From NCBI GenBank assembly GCA_036389275.1, contig DASVQE010000029.1:22020-86019 (forward strand): a DNA stretch of 64,000 nt, in the 5' to 3' direction. The DNA is from QHVT01 sp036389275 (GTDB lineage Bacteria > Acidobacteriota > Thermoanaerobaculia > Gp7-AA8). This document shows, piece by piece, positions 25,231-32,864 of this stretch. The position numbers and the translations under genes were made by a program. The notes under the pieces are model-generated. The model was not told the DNA's origin. It was given only the letters and a program-made list of their open reading frames with translations, and made no database searches. Position 1 is the stretch's first letter, and each line of letters starts with the position of its first letter.

Positions 25231-26183
25231 CGAAGGTCCTCGGCTCCTCGGCTCCTCGGGTCCTCGGGTCCTCGGCGGCCGCCAAGTCACGCCCGAGGAG
25301 CCGAGGAGCCGAGGACCCGAGGAGCCGTCTCAAACTCGGCACGCGCGGCAGCGCTCTCGCCCTCTGGCAAGCGAATGAAACGGCGCGGCGTCTCGCCGCC
25401 GCCGGCTATGAAGCCGAACTCGTCACGATCAAGACCACGGGCGACCGGCGGCAGGATGTGTCGCTGGCGTCGATCGGCGGCAAGGGCGTGTTCATCAAGG
25501 AGCTCGAGGAGGCGCTCGAGCGCGGCGAGATCGATCTGGCGGTGCACAGTCTGAAGGACGTGCCGTCGATCGTGCCGGAGCAGTTCGCGCTGGCCGGGTT
25601 TCTCGAGCGCGCCGATCCGCGCGATGCGTGGGTGCATCCGCAGGGCGCGAACATCGACGAGCTGGCCGATGGCGCGGTGATCGGCACGAGCGCGCCGCGG
25701 CGGCGCGCGCAGCTCGCGGCGCGCTATCCGTCGCTGCGCATCGAAGACATCCGCGGCAACGTCGACACACGCGTGGCCAAGGCGCGCGACGGGCAGTACG
25801 CCGGGATCGTGCTCGCCAGCGCCGGCCTCACGCGCCTCGGCCGCGCCGGCGAGATCACCTCGTATTTTTGCGTCGACGAGATGCTGCCGGCCGCGGGCCA
25901 GGGCATCGTCGCCGTCGAGTGTCTCGCGTCGAACGAGCGCGCGGTCGCCGCGGCGCGCGCGATCAATCACGAGCCGAGCGAGCGCGCCGCGTTGCGCGAG
26001 CGCGGCGTCCTGCAGCGATTCGGCATGCGCCTCGACTGCTACTCCGCCATCGCCGTACACGACGACGGCACCACGCTGCGGGCGTTCCTCGCGAACGCGG
26101 AGCGCGCCATCCGCGCGTCGGGCGATTCGGTCGACGAGGTGTTTGGATCGCTCAGAGAGCAGGGTGCGGAGGAGATGTTGTGA
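25227..26183 (+). CDS. hemC: Hydroxymethylbilane synthase with a repeat-encoded N-terminus
   Basis: 318 aa. From residue 35 (L-K-L-G-T-R-G-S-A-L-A-L-W-Q) it is normal HemC, including H-S-L-K-D-V-P, the Arg-rich substrate site and the cofactor-binding cysteine C271, here in the unusual setting R-L-D-C-Y-S-A-I. It polymerises four porphobilinogens. The first 34 residues (Ser/Ala/Arg/Pro-rich) are encoded by the hairpin element at 25235-25326. No ATG, GTG or TTG occurs in frame between the ATG at 25227 and residue 35, so the repeat should be translated. The ATG overlaps the hemA stop. Confidence 0.93.
   Translation: MTKVLGSSAPRVLGSSAAAKSRPRSRGAEDPRSRLKLGTRGSALALWQANETARRLAAAGYEAELVTIKTTGDRRQDVSLASIGGKGVFIKELEEALERGEIDLAVHSLKDVPSIVPEQFALAGFLERADPRDAWVHPQGANIDELADGAVIGTSAPRRRAQLAARYPSLRIEDIRGNVDTRVAKARDGQYAGIVLASAGLTRLGRAGEITSYFCVDEMLPAAGQGIVAVECLASNERAVAAARAINHEPSERAALRERGVLQRFGMRLDCYSAIAVHDDGTTLRAFLANAERAIRASGDSVDEVFGSLREQGAEEML
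25235..25326. repeat. Inverted tandem-repeat hairpin element inside the hemC reading frame
   Basis: The left arm (25235-25275) is made of 9-bp units such as GGCTCCTCG and GGGTCCTCG. The right arm (25292-25326) is made of CGAGGAGCC-type units. A 16-nt centre separates them. The architecture and unit length match the element upstream of hflX. Since 9 is a multiple of 3 the units keep frame and encode repeated V-L-G-S-S and S-R-G-A-E-D. Confidence 0.88.
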
Positions 26184-26192
26184 GCTTCCGAA

Positions 26193-26295
26193 TTTATCCC
26201 GAGCGCAGCGAGGGATCTCCGGCTACACCGCGCAGCCGTGGCCCGAAGCGCGCTCTGCGCGGTGCCGCCGGAGATGCCTCGCTTCGCTCGGCATA
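26193..26295. repeat. Palindromic intergenic element between hemC and cobA-hemD
   Basis: The left arm starts TTATCCCGAGCGCAGCGAGG and runs into GGATCTCCGGCTACACCG. The right arm is the matching CCGGAGATGCCTCGC...GCTCGGCATAA. The centre has GTGGCCC and a second small stem. The module GGATCTCCGGCTACACCG plus GTGGCCC recurs at 63739-63770, and ATCCCGAGCG-AGCGAGGGA recurs at 63881. This is therefore a family of mobile or dispersed palindromes. The 123-bp gap holds nothing else except the downstream -10. Confidence 0.8.
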
Positions 26296-26299
26296 AACT
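26294..26299 (+). promoter_or_regulatory. Leaderless -10 element (TAAACT) for cobA-hemD
   Basis: TAAACT ends 7 nt before the ATG at 26307, directly at the right edge of the palindromic element. Confidence 0.45.
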
Positions 26300-26306
26300 C
26301 AGAAAG

Positions 26307-27806
26307 ATGAGCACGAGCGGAAAGGTCTACCTCGTCGGCGCCGGTCCGGGCGACGAAGGGTTGCTCACGCTGCGCGCGGCGGAGCTGATCGCGCGCGCCG
26401 ATCTGGTTGCGCTCGACGCGCTCGTGTCGAAAGAAATCGCCGCGCGCATCCCGAAGTCGGCCGAGGTCGTGTATGTCGGCAAGCGCGCCAGCGCGCATGC
26501 GTTGCCGCAGGAGAAGATCAATCAACTGCTGATCGACGAGGCGCGGCGCGGCAAGACGGTGGTGCGCCTCAAGGGCGGCGATCCGTTCGTCTTCGGGCGC
26601 GGCGGCGAAGAAGCGGAGGAGCTGATCGCGGCCGGCGTGCCGGTCGAGATCGTCCCCGGCATCTCCTCGTCCATCGCCGGTCCCGCGTACGCCGGCATCC
26701 CGGTGACGCATCGCGCGCACGCCACGTCGGTCACGCTCGTCACCGGTCACGAGGCCGATTCGTCGACCGGCGTGCAATGGGAGCCGCTGGCGCGGCTCGA
26801 CGGCACGATCGTCTTCATGATGGGCTTCGCCAACCTGCCGACCATCGTGCACAAGCTGATGGAGTTCGGCATGGCGCCGAGCCGCGGCTGCGCGGTGATC
26901 TCGAAAGCGACGACGCCCGAGCAGCGCACCATCGCCGGCACGCTGCACGACATCGAGATGCTGGTGCGCGACGCGAAGCTGGAGACGCCGGCGCTGATCG
27001 TGGTCGGCGACGTGGTCACGCTGCACGACACGCTGAACTGGTTCGAGTCGCGGCCGCTCTCCGGCAAGCGCGTGGTGGTCACGCGCGCCCGCGAGCAGGC
27101 CTCGGAGCTCAAACGGCTGCTGGCCGAATCGGGCGCGCAGGTGCTGCAGTTCCCGACCATCGAGATCGCGCCGCCACCGTCGTTCGACTCGCTCGACCGC
27201 GCCATCGCCGGCCGTTACGACTGGCTGATCTTTACCTCGGTCAACGGCGTGCAGGCGTGGTTCGCGCGGCAGCGCGACGCGCGCAAGCTGGCCGGCACGA
27301 TGATCGCCGCGGTCGGCGCGGCCACGGCCGACGCGCTGCGCGCGCATGGCATCGAGCCCGACCTCGTGCCGGCGCGCGGCATCTCCACGGAGCTGCTGCC
27401 GCTGCTGCCGCAGGAGCAGCGCGGCGTGCGCACCGCGGTCGTGCGCGCCGAGGAAGGCCGCGATGAGCTGATCGACGAGCTGCGGAAACGGGGAGGTGAA
27501 GTCGATCTCGCGATCGCGTATCGCACCGTCGCCGCCGACTACGATCTCGACGAGCTGCGCGCGCTGATCGCGCGCGACGCCATCGACGTCGTCACCTTCA
27601 CCAGCGCCTCGACCGTCGATCACTTTCTCGGCAAGCTCACCGCGGAGGAGCGCGCGCGCGTGCTGAGCCGGGCCATCGTCGCCTCGATCGGCGAGACCAC
27701 CAGCAGCGCCATCCGCCGCTACGGCAAGGAGCCCGACGTCGTCGCCGCGAACGCCTCGGTGCAGGCGCTGCACAACGCCGTCGTGGCCGCAGTGACGCGC
27801 GCGTGA
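26307..27806 (+). CDS. cobA-hemD: Fused uroporphyrinogen-III C-methyltransferase and uroporphyrinogen-III synthase
   Basis: 499 aa. Residues 1 to about 250 are a SUMT methyltransferase: V-Y-L-V-G-A-G-P-G-D, V-R-L-K-G-G-D-P-F-V-F-G-R-G-G-E-E and V-P-G-I-S-S. Residues about 255-499 are HemD: G-K-R-V-V-V-T-R-A-R-E-Q, D-W-L-I-F-T-S-V-N-G-V and V-T-F-T-S-A-S-T-V. The fusion makes uroporphyrinogen III and can methylate it to precorrin-2, feeding siroheme or cobalamin besides heme. It follows hemA and hemC on the same strand. An upstream in-frame ATG at 26238 lies within the repeat and is rejected because of the -10 at 26294. Confidence 0.95.
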   Translation: MSTSGKVYLVGAGPGDEGLLTLRAAELIARADLVALDALVSKEIAARIPKSAEVVYVGKRASAHALPQEKINQLLIDEARRGKTVVRLKGGDPFVFGRGGEEAEELIAAGVPVEIVPGISSSIAGPAYAGIPVTHRAHATSVTLVTGHEADSSTGVQWEPLARLDGTIVFMMGFANLPTIVHKLMEFGMAPSRGCAVISKATTPEQRTIAGTLHDIEMLVRDAKLETPALIVVGDVVTLHDTLNWFESRPLSGKRVVVTRAREQASELKRLLAESGAQVLQFPTIEIAPPPSFDSLDRAIAGRYDWLIFTSVNGVQAWFARQRDARKLAGTMIAAVGAATADALRAHGIEPDLVPARGISTELLPLLPQEQRGVRTAVVRAEEGRDELIDELRKRGGEVDLAIAYRTVAADYDLDELRALIARDAIDVVTFTSASTVDHFLGKLTAEERARVLSRAIVASIGETTSSAIRRYGKEPDVVAANASVQALHNAVVAAVTRA

Positions 27807-28990
27807 CCGTCTGGAACGACGCGCAGTACACGCAACGGCTCGCGCACGCGAACTGGATGTCGAACGTGGCGGTGCTGATGCACCTCAACGAGCGCGCCAC
27901 CGGCGATCCGGCGCGCGACTGGCTCTCGTCGTGGGCGCATCGATGGTTCGTCGGCCGCGACCTGCGCGTGCTGGTCCTCGGCTGCGGCGAAGGATGGCTG
28001 GAGCGTGCCATCGCGCAGTGGCCGTTCGTCGCCTCGATCGATGCGGTCGACTTTGCCGCGGCGGCCGTCGAGCGCGCTGCCGCGCAGGCGCCGCCGAACA
28101 TCCGCTACGGCGTGGTCGACCTGAATCGCGACACGCTGCAGCGCGATGCGTACGACGTCGTGGTCGCACATTCGGTTTTGCATCACGTGCAAAATCTGGA
28201 ACACGCGTTTGCAGAAATTGAAAACGCGATGAAGCCGCAGGCGACGCTGATCGTGAACGAGTACGCCGGTCCGAATCGCTTCCAGTTCAGCGACGAGGTG
28301 CTGGCGATGATGAACGCTCTCGCGGCGGCGCTGCGCCTGCCGGAGCGGAAGCGGCCGACGGTGGAGGAGATGATCTTCAACGATCCGACCGAGGCGGTGC
28401 GCGCCGCGGAGCTGCTGCCGATGATCGGGAGCGCGTTCGAGGTGCTGGAGCGGAAAGACCTCGGCGGCACGATCCTGCAGCACCTGCTGTACGAGACGAG
28501 TTTCCGCTTCGAGCATCCGAAGGAGCGGGCGCTGGTCGAGATGCTCTGCACGATCGAGGCGATGCTGGTGGACTCCGGCCGCATCGCCAGCGATTTCGTG
28601 CTGCTGGCCGCGCGTAAGCGTGGCGCACGCGTGACGCGCGCGAACCGCCCGCTGCCGCCGCGCCCCGAAGCGGCGCGCGACGTGGAGCCCGATCCGCTGG
28701 GCCGCGTCGCCAGCGCGACGCTGCACGCGCCGCGCGTCCGGCTCGCTCCGCATCACCTGCGACTGCTGCGCGTGGCGCTGCTGTCGCAACAGCCGCGGCG
28801 CGCGAATCTCTATCGCGAGAGCGCGCTGCTCGCGCTGCGCGAGCGCCTGCTGGCCCGCGGCGAAACGCCCTGGGAGTGGCTGCGACACCGCGCGCCGTCC
28901 GACGCCGAGGTGCAGGGTCTGCTCGGGGTGGCACAGGGGTACGACGAGGGGCCTCCGGCGGCCGGGGCCACGGGCCCCGGACCCCGCTGA
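27803..28990 (+). CDS. SAM-dependent methyltransferase, class I
   Basis: 395 aa. Motif I is V-L-V-L-G-C-G-E-G-W-L-E (about residues 55-66) and the post-motif reads V-V-A-H-S-V-L-H-H-V-Q-N-L. The middle part (V-N-E-Y-A-G-P-N-R-F-Q) recalls methyltransferases of polyketide or sugar pathways. The C-terminal 100 residues are Arg-rich with no clear family. The last 14 or so codons (G-P-P-A-A-G-A-T-G-P-G-P-R) lie in the left arm of a 160-bp palindrome. The GTG overlaps the cobA-hemD stop, but a tetrapyrrole role is not implied. An AT-rich patch lies at 28165-28232. Confidence 0.8.
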   Translation: MTVWNDAQYTQRLAHANWMSNVAVLMHLNERATGDPARDWLSSWAHRWFVGRDLRVLVLGCGEGWLERAIAQWPFVASIDAVDFAAAAVERAAAQAPPNIRYGVVDLNRDTLQRDAYDVVVAHSVLHHVQNLEHAFAEIENAMKPQATLIVNEYAGPNRFQFSDEVLAMMNALAAALRLPERKRPTVEEMIFNDPTEAVRAAELLPMIGSAFEVLERKDLGGTILQHLLYETSFRFEHPKERALVEMLCTIEAMLVDSGRIASDFVLLAARKRGARVTRANRPLPPRPEAARDVEPDPLGRVASATLHAPRVRLAPHHLRLLRVALLSQQPRRANLYRESALLALRERLLARGETPWEWLRHRAPSDAEVQGLLGVAQGYDEGPPAAGATGPGPR

Positions 28991-29103
28991 TTGGCCTAGC
29001 CTCCGCGACACTGCCTTCCAAGCTCCCGACACCGTGTCGCGGAGGCTAGGCCAATCGATGGGGTCTGGGGCCCTCGGCCCCAGCCGCCGGAGGCCTCTCG
29101 TCG
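28942..29103. repeat. Large palindrome with 70-bp arms
   Basis: The left arm runs 28942-29011 and the right arm 29034-29103, with a 22-nt centre. The arms are nearly perfectly complementary, for example GATTGGCCTAGCCTCCGCGA against its inverse at 29034-29055, and GGGGCCTCCGGCGG against CCGCCGGAGGCCTC. It spans the end of the methyltransferase gene and most of the gap. In RNA it would form a very stable hairpin and could stop transcription or protect the mRNA end. Confidence 0.9.
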
Positions 29104-29122
29104 TTCCCTCTTCCATCCGAGC

Positions 29123-29128
29123 TAGACT
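29123..29128 (+). promoter_or_regulatory. Leaderless -10 element (TAGACT)
   Basis: TAGACT ends 8 nt before the GTG start at 29137. It lies between the large palindrome and the membrane-protein gene. Confidence 0.45.
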
Positions 29129-29136
29129 CACGCCGC

Positions 29137-32100
29137 GTGACACCGCGGCCTCTTTCTGAGCGCATCGTCGCCGCGTTCCTCTGGATCGCGGCCTTTTCGT
29201 TTGCGGCCGGCGTGTTTCTGTCGCTGACGCTTCTCTTTCCGGCGCTGCCGCCGACCAAGCCCGTGGCGGTCGGACTGGTGACCATCGCCCGCTACTCGAA
29301 ACTGCGCGACTATCTCGGCGCGGCCTTGTTCTTCGTCCTCGTTCCGCCGCTGACCATCTGGCTGCAGCGCAAGCTCGCCGACTACGCGCCGCGCGACACC
29401 GCGGCGGCGCTCCTCTTCGCGGTGCCGTACCTCTTCGCCCCGTTCTTCTACCTGACCACCGGCAAAGTCGGCTGGATTCTGCTGCTGCCGATCGTTCTCT
29501 CTTTTGCCGGACCGCGCGCGCTCGACGTCTTCCGCACGCGGCGCTGGCTGCGGGCGATCTTCCGGCGCGAGCTCGGGCCGTACCACGCGCTGCTCTTCGC
29601 CGAAGGGTTGTCGTGGATCCTCTTCCGCTACATCGTCACCGGCCGCCGCATCGGCCACATCCCGACGCTTTTTCTCGAAGTCGTCTTCGGCATCACCTTC
29701 CTCGGACTTTTCTGGGCCGCGGCGCTGCTGATCGCGCGGCTCGCCGAAGTGAATTTCGCGCGCGATCTCGAGGACACCTTCCGACGCATCGCCTGCGGCG
29801 CGCTGCCGCTCATCGCGCTCCCCTTCGTCGCACTCTTCTGGGTGCCGATGACGATGCCGCGCACCGCGACCATCGTCGCGCTGCTGCTGTCGGCGCTCTT
29901 CGCCACGCGCGCGAAACCGCTCTCCGCGCGACGCGCCTGGAGCTTCGCCGCGTACGCCATCATCCCGGCGCTGATCTACCTCGTCAGCTACGCCTCGACC
30001 GCGCAGCTCTCCGACTGGATCGATCTCTTTCATCGCGGTGAAGCGATCGGTCCTGCCTCCGACTACCTGCGCGGCAAGGTGCCGTTCCGCGACGTCTTCG
30101 CGCTGCACGGCATGCTCGAGGACGGGCTGCTCGACGCCTGGCTGATGGAGCTCTTCGGCCGCTCGCTCGACGTGGCCGTCGCCCGCACCGTCGTCGTCGG
30201 CGCGTTCCTCGGCGTCTCGATCTGGTTCCTCGGCATCGCCGTCTTCGACTCCATTCCGCTCGCGCTGGTCTGCGTGGCCATGGGCGCGTGGACGACCGCG
30301 GAGAACAACCGGACGTTCTTTCAAGTCGCCGCCGTCGCGCTCTTCTGGCTGGCGCTGCGGCGGCGCAGCCGCGCCGCGGCGGTCTTCAGCGGCGTCTTCG
30401 CGGCGGTGGCGGTCTTCTTCAGCTACGAGATCGGCGTCTACACCATCGCCGGCGCGCTGGCCGCGGCGCTGCTGGTCTGGGTCGCGTCGACGCGCGTCGA
30501 GTGGAACGGCCTCGCGCCGATCACCGCGGCGCTCTTCTTCATCCTCGGCGTCGCGCTCGGCGCCGCGCCGTTCGTGATCTACCTCGCGCTGCACGGCGCG
30601 GTGGGCGATTTCGCGACGGTGTCGTTCGTCACCATTCCGAAGATCATCGACGCGGTCTGGTCGCTGCCGTTTCCCGATCTCGTGTCGACGTTCCGCAACG
30701 ATCTCAACCTGCACACGCTCGCCGAGTTCGTGTTGTGGGAGAAGTTCCATCTGATCCTCAGCCCGCTGACCATCGCCGTCGCCGCGGTCTACCTGATCCA
30801 GCGCTGGCTGCGGCGGCGGCTCGACACGCTCGACTACGCGCTGCTCGTGCTGACCGTCTTCGCCACCATCGCGCAGCGCACCGCCTTCGGCCGCGCGGAG
30901 TTCCGGCACCAGTACTTTGCGGCGTTCCTGATCGGGCCGATGCTGGTGCTGCTCGCGGTGCTGGTCGTGCGCGCGCTGCGCGGCCTCTGGCGCAGCGGCA
31001 GCGACGGCACGCGCGCGTTCGTGGCGGCGCTCGCCGCGGGCGCAGTGCCGCTGATCGGCGTGCTGTTCTGGATTCCCGATCTCGTCAACGCGCGCATCGA
31101 CGACCTGGTGCGCTACGGCCCGCGCGTGATGCACGCGCACCGCGACGCGCACGCGGAGGAAGTGTCGTGGCGCATCACCGACGTCACCGCGAACGTGCGC
31201 GCGCTCACGAAACCGGGCGAGCCGCTGTTCGATTTTTCCAACCAGCCGGCCTTCTACTTTTTCGCCGACCGCCCGAACCCGACCCGCTTCTACCAGGTGC
31301 CGATCCTCTCGCCACGCGCGTTCCAGGCGGAGACGATCCGCGCGCTCGAGCGAACCAAGCCGAAGGTGATCCTGCGTCGCTCGCCGGAACTCTTCGATCA
31401 ATTCGACGGCGTGACCAACGACGTGCGCGCGCAGGCCGTCTCCGCCTACATCGATGACGTCTACCGCTTTCACAAGAGCGTGCGCGGCGTCGAGCTCTGG
31501 ACGCGCAGCGCCGCCGCGCGACCGCGTCCGCTCGACGCGTACCTCAAGCTGATCCGCGTGCCCGAGCCGCGCGAGCTGGTGAACTCCGCGCTCGCGCGCA
31601 TGGTCTTTCCCGCGGTCGGCAGCCTGCCCGGCGTCGGCGGCTCGTACTGGCGCAGTGACCTCACGCTGCACAATCCCTTTCGCGAGCGGATGCACCTGAC
31701 CCTGCGCTACGTCGCCGGCGAGAGCGGCATCGACCGCCGCCTCACGCTCGCGCCGCGGCAGACCTTGCGCTGGGCCGACGTCGTGCGCGACGTGTTCGGT
31801 CTCGAAGGCGCGGTCGGCACGCTCTGGATCGAACATCGCGAAGGCCGCGCTCCCGTCGCGGTGGTCAAGACGAGTGACGTCGCCCACAACGGCCGCGCCT
31901 CGGTCGAGCAGCCGCTGACCAAACGCGATTCCGCGACGTCGTCGACCGTCGCGGCGGAGCTGGCCATCGTCGGCCTTCCATCGTGGACGGCCGGGCGGCG
32001 CGTGAACGTCGGCGTGGTCAACCTCGGCGACATCCCGGCCACGTTCCGTATCTCCGTGCGCGCGCGCAACGGCGCCACCATCGGCAAGCCGATCGAGTCG

Positions 32101-32283
32101 GGTGTGCCCGAGGGACAGGTGTGGCTGGTGAATGACTCCGAGCATGGACTCGGCGTGCAACTCGACGAGACCATGACCTTGCGCGTGACGGTGATCGCCG
32201 GCACCGGCGTCGCCTTCGCCACGGTGGTCGATGCGGCCGGCGACTCCGAGTTCATCGCCGCCATTCCGGCCGAGCAGCCATGA
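29137..32283 (+). CDS. Large polytopic membrane protein, GT-C-like, with C-terminal beta-domain
   Basis: 1048 aa. Residues 1 to about 640 hold roughly 14 hydrophobic helices with the segment L-R-G-K-V-P-F-R-D-V-F-A-L-H-G, which resembles the first loop of GT-C glycosyltransferases (P-[YF]-R-D...H-G). A soluble part follows (about 650-810). The C-terminal 200 residues are beta-rich (S-Y-W-R-S-D-L-T-L-H-N-P-F; A-F-A-T-V-V-D...F-I-A-A) and share their end with the partial CDS at 1-119. A polyprenyl-linked sugar transferase is the best guess, not proven. The GTG start is supported by TAGACT 8 nt upstream. Confidence 0.75.
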   Translation: MTPRPLSERIVAAFLWIAAFSFAAGVFLSLTLLFPALPPTKPVAVGLVTIARYSKLRDYLGAALFFVLVPPLTIWLQRKLADYAPRDTAAALLFAVPYLFAPFFYLTTGKVGWILLLPIVLSFAGPRALDVFRTRRWLRAIFRRELGPYHALLFAEGLSWILFRYIVTGRRIGHIPTLFLEVVFGITFLGLFWAAALLIARLAEVNFARDLEDTFRRIACGALPLIALPFVALFWVPMTMPRTATIVALLLSALFATRAKPLSARRAWSFAAYAIIPALIYLVSYASTAQLSDWIDLFHRGEAIGPASDYLRGKVPFRDVFALHGMLEDGLLDAWLMELFGRSLDVAVARTVVVGAFLGVSIWFLGIAVFDSIPLALVCVAMGAWTTAENNRTFFQVAAVALFWLALRRRSRAAAVFSGVFAAVAVFFSYEIGVYTIAGALAAALLVWVASTRVEWNGLAPITAALFFILGVALGAAPFVIYLALHGAVGDFATVSFVTIPKIIDAVWSLPFPDLVSTFRNDLNLHTLAEFVLWEKFHLILSPLTIAVAAVYLIQRWLRRRLDTLDYALLVLTVFATIAQRTAFGRAEFRHQYFAAFLIGPMLVLLAVLVVRALRGLWRSGSDGTRAFVAALAAGAVPLIGVLFWIPDLVNARIDDLVRYGPRVMHAHRDAHAEEVSWRITDVTANVRALTKPGEPLFDFSNQPAFYFFADRPNPTRFYQVPILSPRAFQAETIRALERTKPKVILRRSPELFDQFDGVTNDVRAQAVSAYIDDVYRFHKSVRGVELWTRSAAARPRPLDAYLKLIRVPEPRELVNSALARMVFPAVGSLPGVGGSYWRSDLTLHNPFRERMHLTLRYVAGESGIDRRLTLAPRQTLRWADVVRDVFGLEGAVGTLWIEHREGRAPVAVVKTSDVAHNGRASVEQPLTKRDSATSSTVAAELAIVGLPSWTAGRRVNVGVVNLGDIPATFRISVRARNGATIGKPIESGVPEGQVWLVNDSEHGLGVQLDETMTLRVTVIAGTGVAFATVVDAAGDSEFIAAIPAEQP

Positions 32284-32864
32284 AGCGCGTGCCGCTGCCG
32301 GAGTCGTGGCGCCACGCGCTGGTGATCCGCGACGCGGAACTCACGCGCGACTGGTTCACCGACGATGAACTTGCGATCGTCGACGCGCTGCCGACGCCGA
32401 AGCGGCGCGAGCAGTGGATGCTCAGCCGCATCGCGGTGAAGCAGTTGGCGCTGGACTTACGTCTCTGCGCAGATCCACAGATGTGTACGTACGCACGTCC
32501 GCACGTCCTGCAGTCGTGGTTCGCCTCGGTGTCGCATTCGGGCCCGTACGCCGGCGCGATCATCGGCCGCGACCCGGTCGGCATCGACGTGCAGGAAGTG
32601 CGCGAGCTGAGCGAGCGCGCCGCGCATCTCTTTCTGTCGGACCTCGAGACGCGCGCGATGGCGTCGTGCACGCTCGAGCATCGCCTGCTGCACTTCTGGT
32701 GCGCGAAGGAAGCAGCGTGGAAGCAGCGCTCGGGAGACTTCGAGACGCTGAAGCAATTGCCGTTGGTGCTCGTGGATCAGCGCGACGACGGCTTGCTCTT
32801 CGACGCCGCCGAGACGCGGCGCATCGGCGACGTCATCGTCGCGGTCACGCTCCCCATTTCCTGA
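32280..32864 (+). CDS. 4'-phosphopantetheinyl transferase superfamily protein
   Basis: 194 aa. Core motifs of Sfp-type transferases are present: S-V-S-H-S, G-I-D-V-Q-E-V, and F-W-C-A-K-E-A-A-W-K with the metal-binding acidic residues. It would activate carrier proteins by attaching phosphopantetheine from CoA. It overlaps the membrane-protein gene by 4 bp. No polyketide or peptide synthetase is in the window, so the target may be a fatty-acid or other carrier elsewhere. The last 20 bp overlap the convergent gene. Confidence 0.85.
   Translation: MKRVPLPESWRHALVIRDAELTRDWFTDDELAIVDALPTPKRREQWMLSRIAVKQLALDLRLCADPQMCTYARPHVLQSWFASVSHSGPYAGAIIGRDPVGIDVQEVRELSERAAHLFLSDLETRAMASCTLEHRLLHFWCAKEAAWKQRSGDFETLKQLPLVLVDQRDDGLLFDAAETRRIGDVIVAVTLPIS

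Noticed and set aside
26238..26306. Earlier start of CobA-HemD
   Set aside because: It would translate the palindromic element, and a -10 element (TAAACT) lies between it and the ATG at 26307.
29128..32160. 1010-codon minus-strand open frame opposite the membrane-protein gene
   Set aside because: Composition is Arg/Glu/Asp/His-rich shadow sequence without a fold. The plus strand encodes regular membrane helices.
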